From Streptomyces turgidiscabies Car8 (lineage in GTDB: Bacteria; Actinomycetota; Actinomycetes; Streptomycetales; Streptomycetaceae), in assembly GCF_000331005.1 (NCBI RefSeq), contig NZ_AEJB01000362.1:1-33181 (forward strand): 33,181 bases of DNA, read 5' to 3'. The notes under the pieces are model-generated. The model saw only the letters and a list, made by a program, of their open reading frames with translations, was not told where the DNA came from and ran no database searches. Below, piece by piece: positions 1 through 6,359 of this stretch. Every line of letters begins with the position of its first letter. Position 1 is the first letter of the stretch. Position numbers and translations under genes: made by a program.

Positions 1-79
1 CCTCCCACGACGGACCGAGCACCGCCCGGACCAGGTGGGACGGAGCATCGTCCGTGCGCGTCACGGCTCGGCCGCCCTT

Positions 80-105
80 GTTAAACCCCTGGGCGCACCG
101 GGTAC
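80..105 (+). promoter_or_regulatory. possible sigma-B-like promoter upstream of the isochorismatase-fold gene
   Basis: A GTTAA element at 80-84 is followed after 15 bases by GGGTAC at 100-105. This resembles the stress sigma factor (SigB-family) promoters of Streptomyces, which have a G-rich GTTT-like upstream box and a GGGTAC/T box about 15 bases apart. It would place a transcript start near 112-115, about 45 bases before the ATG at 158. The upstream box is imperfect, so this is a candidate only. Confidence 0.4.
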
Positions 106-157
106 TCGGCAGCGCGTACCCGAACAGCCCTGACAGCACCCGACGGGCGGCGAACCC

Positions 158-757
158 ATGGACCGGCCCACAGGCACGACGGCGACAGCGGGACTCGCTC
201 TCGTCGTGATCGACATGATCAACACGTACGAACACGAGGACGCCGAACTGCTCGTACCGTCCGCCGAACATGTCGTACCCGTCCTGGCGGAGCTGATCGG
301 CCGGGCCCGCGGCGCGGACGTGCCGGTGATCTACGCGAACGACAACTTCGGGCTGTGGCGCTCACACCACGGAGAACTCGTGGACACCGCGCTGTCCGGA
401 TCCCACGCCGACCTGATCAAGCCGATAACGCCGGACGACGAGTCACTCTTCGTGGTCAAGGCACGCCATTCCGCCTTCTACGAGACTCCGCTGTCCTACC
501 TTCTGTGGCGACTGGGCGTCGGGCACGTGGTGCTGAGCGGTCAGGTCACCGAGCAGTGCGTCCTCTACTCCGCCCTGGACGCGCACATCCGCCACCTCGG
601 GGTCACGGTGCCCAGGGACGCCGTCGCGTCCATCCATCCGCATCTGGAGTCCGCCGCCCTGGAGATGATGGAGCGCAACATGGGCGCCCGGATCACCAGG
701 GCGAAGGAGATCGACTTCGACCGCCCCGCCGCCGGACCCGCGCCTCCCCCGTCGTGA
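158..757 (+). CDS. isochorismatase-family cysteine hydrolase
   Basis: A 199-aa cytosolic protein with the isochorismatase-like alpha/beta fold, whose members hydrolyse amide or vinyl-ether bonds (nicotinamidase, isochorismatase, various amidohydrolases). The family catalytic triad is visible: Asp19 in VVIDM, Lys101 in VVKARHSAF, and Cys134 in VTEQCVLYSA with the usual preceding Gly-Gln-Val-Thr-Glu stretch. The length is typical of a single-domain member. No metal site of the nicotinamidase type is evident, so the substrate is unknown. The C-terminus is a short Pro/Ala tail. It is monocistronic, facing the minus-strand HAD gene, and may be driven by the sigma-B-like element at 80-105. Family assignment is firm; the specific reaction is not. 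Confidence 0.9.
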   Translation: MDRPTGTTATAGLALVVIDMINTYEHEDAELLVPSAEHVVPVLAELIGRARGADVPVIYANDNFGLWRSHHGELVDTALSGSHADLIKPITPDDESLFVVKARHSAFYETPLSYLLWRLGVGHVVLSGQVTEQCVLYSALDAHIRHLGVTVPRDAVASIHPHLESAALEMMERNMGARITRAKEIDFDRPAAGPAPPPS

Positions 758-788
758 GGAGGCGGGACGGCTCGGTCCTCACCGTGGG

Positions 789-814
789 CTGACCTCGTAC
801 GAGCCCGGGGTCAG
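789..814. terminator. weak hairpin between convergent genes
   Basis: CTGACC at 789-794 pairs with GGTCAG at 809-814, enclosing a small palindrome (TCGTACGA). It lies between the stop at 757 and the minus-strand stop at 816. There is no T run on either side, so it is at best a weak shared terminator. Confidence 0.3.
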
Positions 815-815
815 G

Positions 816-1487
816 TCACTCCAGGTCGGCGAAGACGCTCGAGTCCAGGTGTCCGAGGAGATCGGCGGGACCCCGGTACACCGCGCGGGCGCCGGCCGCC
901 TCCAGGTCGGCACGCGGGATCCCGCCGGACAGCACCGCCACGGGAGCCACTCCGTCCCGTACGGCGGACTTCATGTCCCAGACGGTGTCTCCGACGAACA
1001 CGGCCCGTTCGCTCGGCACCCCGGCCAGTTCCCTGGCCAGCCGGACGGGGTCGGGGGCGGGTTTGCCCTCGGCCACGTCGTCCGCGCTGGCCGCTCCGAG
1101 AATGACGTCGTCCGCGCCGATGGCCCGTCGCAGCGCGGCGAGTTCCGCGCCGCCCGCCGAGGTCGCCAGGACGATTTTCCAGTCCCGCTCTGCCAGTGCG
1201 CGCAACAGGTCGCCCGCCGCGTCCAGCGCGGGCAGCCGCTCGAAGTACGTTGCGTAGAGGGCATGGTGGGCCGCGGCGAGTCGCTCGTCCTCGTCGGGGG
1301 CGCGGTCGTCGCCGAGCAGGTGGGCCAGAAGGTCGCCGCCGCTCAGGCCCACGGCACGGTGGATCTGCCGCATGGGTACCTGGTGGCCCGCCTGGCGGAA
1401 CGCCTCCCACCAGGTGACGACGTGCAGGTGATTGGTGTCGACCAGCGTCCCGTCGACGTCGAAGATCGCAGCGCGTTTCGTGGTCAT
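816..1487 (-). CDS. HAD-superfamily phosphatase (beta-phosphoglucomutase/phosphoglycolate-phosphatase-like)
   Basis: A 223-aa HAD hydrolase starting at the ATG at 1487. The open frame extends upstream to 1709, but that part overlaps the neighbouring oxidoreductase and looks like shadow coding. Motif I is FDVDGTLVDT with nucleophile Asp10 and acid/base Asp12; motif II is the LATSAGG region; motif III is the Lys in EGKPAPDP; motif IV is VFVGDTVWDM. Between motifs I and II lies a helical C1 cap (about residues 16-90), as in phosphoglycolate phosphatases and beta-phosphoglucomutases. It probably removes phosphate from a small metabolite. It lies 19 bases after the stop of the LLM oxidoreductase on the same strand, so the two are probably co-transcribed. 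Substrate unknown. Confidence 0.88.
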   Translation of the reverse strand: MTTKRAAIFDVDGTLVDTNHLHVVTWWEAFRQAGHQVPMRQIHRAVGLSGGDLLAHLLGDDRAPDEDERLAAAHHALYATYFERLPALDAAGDLLRALAERDWKIVLATSAGGAELAALRRAIGADDVILGAASADDVAEGKPAPDPVRLARELAGVPSERAVFVGDTVWDMKSAVRDGVAPVAVLSGGIPRADLEAAGARAVYRGPADLLGHLDSSVFADLE

Positions 1488-1506
1488 CCCGGGTGCCCTC
1501 GCCCTC

Positions 1507-2472
1507 TCACAGTTCACGCAGGGCCGGCAGCAACTTCCGCTCGGCCCACTCCAAGTACGGTTCCTGGTGGTCGCCGCCGATCTGGACCAGGGCGACCTCG
1601 GTGAACCCCGCGTCGGCATAGGGGCGTACCGCCTCGACGACGGCGTCCACGTCGTCCCCGCAGGGAATGGACCGGGCCACGTCCTCAGGCCGTACGAACT
1701 GGGTGGCACCCTCGAACGCGGCAGGGCCGGGCAGTTCGGAGTTGACCGGCCAGCCGCCGCCGAACCAGCGGAACTGGTCGTGGGCGCGGGCGACCGCCGC
1801 GTCGCGGTCGGTGTCGTAACAGATCGGCAGCTGGCCGACTTTGGGCTTTCCCGCGCCGCCGTGCCGGTCGAACGCGGAGATCAGGTCCGGCTTGGGTTCG
1901 GTGGCGATCACAAGGTCGGCGAGACGGCCGGCGAGTTCGCACGAGCGGTCGCCCGAGACAGCGACACCGATCGGCGGGGGCGCGTCGGGCAGATCCCACA
2001 AGGTGGCGTTCTCTACGTCGAAATGGTCACCGTGGTGGTTGACGTTCTCCCCGGCGAAGAGCGAGCGGATGATCTCCACCGCCTCTTCCAGCCTCTCCAG
2101 CCGGACGTGCGGGGCGGGCCAACCGCCGCCCACCACATGCTCGTTGAGGTTCTCCCCGGAGCCGAGTCCCAGGCGGAACCGCCCCCGCGAGAGGAGTTGT
2201 ACGGTGGCGGCCTTCTGGGCGACGACCGCGGGGTGGTAGCGGGTCGTCGGGCACGTCACGTATGTCATCAGGGGAATACGTTCGGTGGCCTGCGCGGCGG
2301 CACCGAGCACGCTCCACGCGTAGGGGGCGTGTCCCTGGGACTTCAGCCAGGGGAAGTAGTGGTCGGACGTGACCGAGAAGTCGAAACCGGCGCGTTCGGC
2401 GCCGACCACATGGCCGACGAGCTCGCGCGGGCCGGCCTGCTCGGTCATCATCGTGTACCCGATCTGCACCAT
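1507..2472 (-). CDS. LLM-class F420-dependent oxidoreductase
   Basis: A 321-aa luciferase-like monooxygenase fold protein resembling the F420-dependent glucose-6-phosphate dehydrogenase-like subgroup (TIGR03557-type). Visible family features are the N-terminal IGYTMMTEQAGP start, the SDHYFPW segment (the His-containing flavin/F420 pocket strand near residue 38), PLMTYVTCPTTRYHPAVVAQKAAT in pieces, the LGLGSGENLNEHV glycine-rich stretch that holds the cofactor phosphate region, and a conserved C-terminal EVALVQIGGDH strand. A ribosome binding site (GAGGAG) precedes the ATG at 2472. It would reduce or oxidise a substrate using F420/F420H2 in the cytosol. It sits between an unknown protein upstream (50-base gap) and the HAD phosphatase downstream. 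Cofactor choice is inferred from family similarity. Confidence 0.85.
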   Translation of the reverse strand: MVQIGYTMMTEQAGPRELVGHVVGAERAGFDFSVTSDHYFPWLKSQGHAPYAWSVLGAAAQATERIPLMTYVTCPTTRYHPAVVAQKAATVQLLSRGRFRLGLGSGENLNEHVVGGGWPAPHVRLERLEEAVEIIRSLFAGENVNHHGDHFDVENATLWDLPDAPPPIGVAVSGDRSCELAGRLADLVIATEPKPDLISAFDRHGGAGKPKVGQLPICYDTDRDAAVARAHDQFRWFGGGWPVNSELPGPAAFEGATQFVRPEDVARSIPCGDDVDAVVEAVRPYADAGFTEVALVQIGGDHQEPYLEWAERKLLPALREL

Positions 2473-2522
2473 GCCGCTCTTCTCCTCGTGGGTCGACTAC
2501 GCGACTGGGGATTCCTGGATCG

Positions 2523-2867
2523 TCAGTTCTTCGTCCCGAGCCGCAGGTCGACCTCCTTCTCCTGGTCTCCCGACGCCGTGCCCCGTTCCTTTACGTCGAA
2601 CGCGGCGCTCAGCGCCTCACGGAGTCGGTCCACGGCCAGGTAGCCGCCCTGGATCGTGGCGGCGACCGAACCCTCCAGCGGGGTCGGCCCGGTCGGGATC
2701 CACTCCTGGGTCGGCTCGAACTCCGCCGTCCACACGGCGGAGCGGTCGCCCGGCTGTCCCTGGGGCACGTCCTCGGCGGGGCGGTCGGTGGGAAATGCCG
2801 TGCGCAGCACCTCGAAAACTGTGGCGGAGTCCTCCTTGGACGCTCCGGTGAGAGACACGGTGGCCAT
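2523..2867 (-). CDS. conserved hypothetical protein, 114 aa
   Basis: I do not recognise a named family. The ATG at 2867 is preceded by GGAGAACAACCCTG, a good ribosome binding site, so I prefer it over the longer frame starting at 2963. The protein is soluble, with no signal peptide or membrane segment. It opens with a beta-type segment (MATVSLTGASKED), continues with FEVLRTAFPTD, has a Trp-containing middle (VWTAEFEPTQEW), and ends in a charged tail. An LEGSVAATIQGGYLAVDRL helix precedes the tail. Codon use looks like that of its neighbours. It is the first gene of a likely three-gene minus-strand unit with the LLM oxidoreductase and HAD phosphatase. The alternating hydrophobic pattern suggests a small alpha/beta domain, but no function can be given. 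Confidence 0.7.
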   Translation of the reverse strand: MATVSLTGASKEDSATVFEVLRTAFPTDRPAEDVPQGQPGDRSAVWTAEFEPTQEWIPTGPTPLEGSVAATIQGGYLAVDRLREALSAAFDVKERGTASGDQEKEVDLRLGTKN

Positions 2868-3201
2868 CAGGGTTGTTCTCCTTCGGGTAGGGGCGCCGGT
2901 GACAAGGTCATCGCCGTTCGGCGGTGTCGGAACAGGTGGCCGGCTACTCGGGACTTCTCCCACTCTCGCCCGCCTCCGCTTCCGCGGCGCGCGGAGCGGC
3001 AGCCGTACGGGCTTCCGGGCCGCGCTCGCTCACGGTGCTCTCGCTTCCTCGGGCGGGGGTGGTGCCAGGTGCGCGTACCCCGGTGGCCGCCGACGATGCC
3101 GGCGATCTCGGTCCACGGAAGCCGGCCGGCGGTTACTGCATGCGATGCCGTCGCCCGGCAGCACCGGTTGGTCCTCAGCCGGGGCGGGTAGGCGGGTCGG
3201 C
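2868..3201. other. intergenic region between divergent genes (334 bases)
   Basis: This separates the unknown minus-strand gene (start 2867) from the ZIP transporter (start 3202) and must hold both promoters. Frames run through it, but their sequence is Arg/Pro/Ser-rich with no recognisable domain. I see no convincing -35/-10 pair, inverted repeat longer than a few bases, or RNA gene. Confidence 0.5.
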
Positions 3202-3960
3202 ATGGCTGATGGCGTACAGGCTGGACTGTGGGGGCTGGTGGCGGGCTCGGCGCTGCTCGGTGCCGCGCTGGGGTACGGGCTACGGGTGCCACAGAAGGTG
3301 ATCGCGACCGTGATGGCCTTCGGGGCCGGCGTGCTGATCTCAGCGGTGTCCTTCGAGCTGGTCGGGGAGGCGTACGAGCAGGCGGGGCTCGCGCCCGCGG
3401 TCGTCGGTACCCTCATCGGCGCCTTCGCCTACACCGGGGGCAACATGTGGCTTGCCCGGCGTGGAGCGCGTCACCGCAAGCGCTCCGGTCACCAACGGGC
3501 ACAGGCGCAGCCCTCGGAGGCCGAGCAAGGGGGCTCCGGGGCCGCGCTCGCACTCGGCGCGCTGCTCGACGGTGTGCCGGAGTCCGCGGTCATCGGCGTC
3601 AGCCTGCTGGACGGCGGCGCGGTCAGCCTGGTGACGGTGGCGGCGGTGTTCATCAGTAACGTTCCCGAGGGACTGTCCAGTTCCGCGGGGATGAAGCAGG
3701 CCGGCCGTTCCAAGGGGTACGTCTTCGGTGTCTGGGCGGCGATCGCCGCGGCCAGCACGGTGTCGGCCGTTCTCGGTTACACGGTGGTCGGTTCCTTCTC
3801 CCCCACCGTGATCGCCGCGGTGACCGCTGTGGCGGCCGGGGCGATCCTCGCCATGATCGCCGACACGATGATCCCCGAAGCGTTCGACGAGGCCCATCTG
3901 GCCATCGGGCTGATCACCGTCAGCGGTTTCCTCGTCTCCTTCGCCCTCTCCCACATCTGA
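3202..3960 (+). CDS. ZIP-family metal (zinc) transporter
   Basis: A 252-aa integral membrane protein of the ZIP family, which moves divalent metals such as Zn2+ into the cytosol. About eight hydrophobic segments are visible, with a cytosolic loop around residues 85-112 rich in Arg, Lys, His, Ser and Gln between the third and fourth helices. The diagnostic metal-binding helices are present: LGALLDGVPESAVIGVSLL and FISNVPEGLSSSAGMKQAG, i.e. the D-G-x-P-E and N-x-P-E-G motifs of the bacterial ZIP (GufA-like) subgroup. The ATG at 3202 begins just before the first helix; the open frame upstream of it (from 2656) is not membrane-like and was rejected. The ribosome binding site is weak. Stand-alone gene; regulation not visible. 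Confidence 0.85.
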   Translation: MADGVQAGLWGLVAGSALLGAALGYGLRVPQKVIATVMAFGAGVLISAVSFELVGEAYEQAGLAPAVVGTLIGAFAYTGGNMWLARRGARHRKRSGHQRAQAQPSEAEQGGSGAALALGALLDGVPESAVIGVSLLDGGAVSLVTVAAVFISNVPEGLSSSAGMKQAGRSKGYVFGVWAAIAAASTVSAVLGYTVVGSFSPTVIAAVTAVAAGAILAMIADTMIPEAFDEAHLAIGLITVSGFLVSFALSHI

Positions 3961-4000
3961 CGCTGCGACCTGCAGATCACCGGCTTCTACGACGCTTTCC

Positions 4001-4020
4001 CGCACCGCACCGCACCGCAC
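4001..4020. repeat. short tandem repeat, CGCAC x4
   Basis: Four perfect copies of the pentamer CGCAC lie 41 bases after the ZIP transporter stop. The tract is too short to imply function; it is a simple-sequence repeat in a non-coding spacer. Confidence 0.7.
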
Positions 4021-4111
4021 GGCGCGCGCGGACGGCGCCTATGGCCAGGCCCGGTTCGCCACCGGGCACGCTCTCCGCGCATGACGACCACGTTTCCCTC
4101 ACGCGTCCGGG

Positions 4112-4148
4112 CTTTCCGCCGCGCCGGGTGGGCTACCCGAACGGAAAG
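4112..4148 (+). promoter_or_regulatory. nested hairpin in the leader of a small membrane protein gene
   Basis: CTTTCCG (4112-4118) pairs with CGGAAAG (4142-4148), and inside it CGGGT (4125-4129) pairs with ACCCG (4135-4139). The structure ends 12 bases before the GAGGAG ribosome binding site at 4161. It could be a structured 5' leader or a leftover terminator. No known riboswitch consensus is recognised. Confidence 0.3.
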
Positions 4149-4171
4149 GGCCGTCCGTAAGAGGAGTTGTC

Positions 4172-4387
4172 GTGGTGTTCGCCGCTTTCCTGCTGCCCCC
4201 GGGGATGCTGTGCCTGGTACTGGTGTTGGGCCGCTACGAGGAGTGGCTGCTCGGGCAGTCCGCACCCACACGGGCGGCCCGCCACGCCAGGCCCAGGCGA
4301 CACCTGTCCCTGCTCGTCCGCACGGACACCCCGACAAGGGCGGAAGGCAGCGAGTCTGAGCACCGGCGCGTCGCCGGCGCCGCATAG
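4172..4387 (+). CDS. small single-pass membrane protein, 71 aa
   Basis: The GTG at 4172 follows GAGGAG at 4161-4166 with a 5-base spacer, which is strong support for a real gene. The product has one N-terminal transmembrane segment (about residues 2-20, rich in Leu, Phe, Val) ending in an Arg-Tyr-Glu-Glu stretch, then a roughly 50-residue basic, Arg/Thr/Ser-rich tail predicted to be cytosolic. There are no enzyme motifs. Similar short proteins with an N-terminal helix are common in Streptomyces and have no assigned role. It lies alone between the ZIP transporter and the terminator of the minus-strand MFS gene. A shadow frame in the same place (from 4167) has no comparable pattern. Confidence 0.6.
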   Translation: MVFAAFLLPPGMLCLVLVLGRYEEWLLGQSAPTRAARHARPRRHLSLLVRTDTPTRAEGSESEHRRVAGAA

Positions 4388-4501
4388 CCGGGTGCGGGGC
4401 GTCACCCACTGCTCGCCGGGCATTCGAGACGCCGTGGCTCACAGCCCGCAGCCCGAGAGCTGTGGCCCACGAGCTGTGGCCCGGCGGGCCAGGAAACCAA
4501 A

Positions 4502-4541
4502 AGGCAGGGGGTCCGGCGACCATCGGCCGGACCTCCTGCCT
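4502..4541 (-). terminator. Rho-independent terminator of the MFS permease gene
   Basis: A 16-bp stem (4502-4517 with 4526-4541, one G-U pair) and an 8-base loop lie 24 bases beyond the MFS stop. On the minus strand the stem is followed directly by TTTTGGTTTC (complement of 4492-4501), giving the classic hairpin plus T run. This clearly orients it as the terminator of the minus-strand gene. Confidence 0.85.
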
Positions 4542-4564
4542 CCTGCCGCCCGTCCGAGCGACCC

Positions 4565-6130
4565 CTACGCCGGAGCCGAGGGAGCCGGGTCCGCTCCCTC
4601 GCCCGCGACGGTCGCGGGGGCCCCACCAGCCGCCTTGCCCGTCACCTTGCCCCTGACCTTCGCCGAGGCCGACGCCACCGCCGACAACGGCTTCGCGATG
4701 TCCTCCAGCGAACGGCGTTCGGCGTTCACCGCGAGGAACGCTGCGACGATCCCGGCCGCGCACATGAGACCGGCGCCGATCTGGAAGGCGAGCACCGTGT
4801 CCCCGACCACGCCGGACGCGGTGAGGTCGGCGAAGACCAGCGGGCCGGTGATGCCACCGGCGGCGGTGCCGATGGCGTAGAAGAAGGCGATGGACATGGC
4901 CCGCGTCTCCATCGGGAAGATCTCGGAGACCGTCAGGTAGGCACTGGAGGCGCCCGCCGAGGCGAAGAACAGCACCGCACACCAGCAGGCCGTCAGGGTG
5001 GTCGCGGTCAGCGACCCCCGGTCGAACAGCCAGGCCGTGCCGAACAGCAGCACTCCGGAGAGCAGATACGTCGAGGAGATCATCACCCGGCGGCCCACCG
5101 TGTCGAACAGCTTGCCGAGCAGCAGCGGGCCGAAGAAGTTGCCGACCGCGATCACGGCGAAGTAGTAGCCCGTGTTGCCGCTCGGGACGTCGAAGAACGT
5201 CGTCAGGATCGCGCCGAAGCCGAAGGTGATCGCGTTGTAGAGGAACGCCTGGCCGATGAAGAGGGAGAAGCCGAGCACGCTGCGCTTGCGGTAGGTCGCG
5301 AAGACCGTGCGGGCGATCTCGCCGAAGCCCACCGTCTTGTGCTGCTGGATGGTGATCTCGGTCTCGGGTTCGGGAAGCGGTTCGCCCTTCTCGGACTCGA
5401 TCTTCCGCTCGATGGAGGAGACGATCTCCTCCGCCTCCCGTTCCCTGCCGTGGATCAGCAGCCAGCGTGGACTCTCGGGGACGTGCCGTCGTACGACGAG
5501 GATGACCAGGCCGAGCACCACGCCCAGGGCGAAGGTCAGCCGCCAGCCCACGTCGGCGGCCAGGATGTCGGTGTTCAGCGCGACGATCGACAGCAGGGAG
5601 CCGCCGACCGCGCCGATCCAGAAGCTGCCGTTGATGATGAGGTCGACCCGGCCGCGGTAGAACGACGGGATGAGTTCGTCGATCGCGGAGTTGATGGCCG
5701 CGTACTCGCCGCCGATGCCGAAGCCGGTGAGGAAGCGGAACGCGAAGAACCACCAGGTGGAGAAGGACACCGCGGTCAGCGCGGTGGCGACCAGATAGAC
5801 CGCCAGAGTGATCATGAACAGCTTCTTGCGGCCGAAGCGGTCGGTCATGCGGCCCCAGAAGAGGGCGCCTACACAGGCTCCGGCCACGTACAGGGCAGCG
5901 GCGATGCCGGTGACCTGACCGGAGGTGATCGGCAGGCCGCTGCCGGGCTCCGAGAGACGGGAGGAGATGTTGCCGACGACCGTGACCTCCAGGCCGTCGA
6001 GGATCCATACGGTGCCGAGACCGATCACGATCGTCCAGTGCCAGCGTGACCACGGGAGGCGGTCGAGGCGGGCAGGGATCGAACTGGTGATGGTGCGGCC
6101 GGATCCGGCCGAAGCGCTGGCGCTGGACAT
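4565..6130 (-). CDS. MFS permease, sugar-porter type
   Basis: A 521-aa, 12-helix transporter of the major facilitator superfamily, sugar porter branch. The ATG at 6130 has a GAGGAGGGAG ribosome binding site; the open frame upstream to 6373 lacks membrane character and is excluded. Signatures: loop 2-3 GRMTDRFGRKK (Asp/Arg/Gly pattern), the loop 6-7 VPESPRWLL motif typical of sugar porters, a long cytosolic central loop with Glu/Lys clusters (about residues 245-295), loop 8-9 GKLFDTVGRR, and SEIFPMETRAMS in helix 10-11. The N-terminal 25 residues (Ser/Ala-rich) and C-terminal 45 residues (Ala/Lys/Pro-rich) are cytosolic tails. It likely symports a sugar, polyol or organic acid with protons. 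No neighbour hints at the substrate. Confidence 0.88.
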   Translation of the reverse strand: MSSASASAGSGRTITSSIPARLDRLPWSRWHWTIVIGLGTVWILDGLEVTVVGNISSRLSEPGSGLPITSGQVTGIAAALYVAGACVGALFWGRMTDRFGRKKLFMITLAVYLVATALTAVSFSTWWFFAFRFLTGFGIGGEYAAINSAIDELIPSFYRGRVDLIINGSFWIGAVGGSLLSIVALNTDILAADVGWRLTFALGVVLGLVILVVRRHVPESPRWLLIHGREREAEEIVSSIERKIESEKGEPLPEPETEITIQQHKTVGFGEIARTVFATYRKRSVLGFSLFIGQAFLYNAITFGFGAILTTFFDVPSGNTGYYFAVIAVGNFFGPLLLGKLFDTVGRRVMISSTYLLSGVLLFGTAWLFDRGSLTATTLTACWCAVLFFASAGASSAYLTVSEIFPMETRAMSIAFFYAIGTAAGGITGPLVFADLTASGVVGDTVLAFQIGAGLMCAAGIVAAFLAVNAERRSLEDIAKPLSAVASASAKVRGKVTGKAAGGAPATVAGEGADPAPSAPA

Positions 6131-6359
6131 GGGCTCCCTCCTCGGCGAACCTCGTGGAACGAACCACCTTCGTGTGCCCCTGCCCTCTGGTTTTACGCCG
6201 GTACGCATCGGGAGCTCTCGCCTCACCTGGTGCCCCTCACCCGTCCACCGGGGCACGGGCATGGCGGCACTGCCGGCCCGAACGGTCGCGTACGGGAGGG
6301 CCCGGGTGGCAGCGGGGAGCGGCGGGGCTTTGTCAGTGGTGGGTGACAGCATCGGGCGC

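Noticed and set aside
1432..2643. Long plus-strand open frame (403 codons) across the LLM oxidoreductase and HAD genes
   Set aside because: It is antisense to two genes with clear motifs, has no domain of its own, and is the expected shadow frame in GC-rich coding DNA.
4465..4490. Tandem repeat of GAGCTGTGGCCC
   Set aside because: Only two copies near the MFS terminator; too short for a meaningful repeat feature.
3987..6167. 726-codon minus-strand frame over the MFS permease
   Set aside because: Arg/Pro/Gly/His-rich translation with no membrane or enzyme motifs; it overlaps the true permease frame on the same strand.
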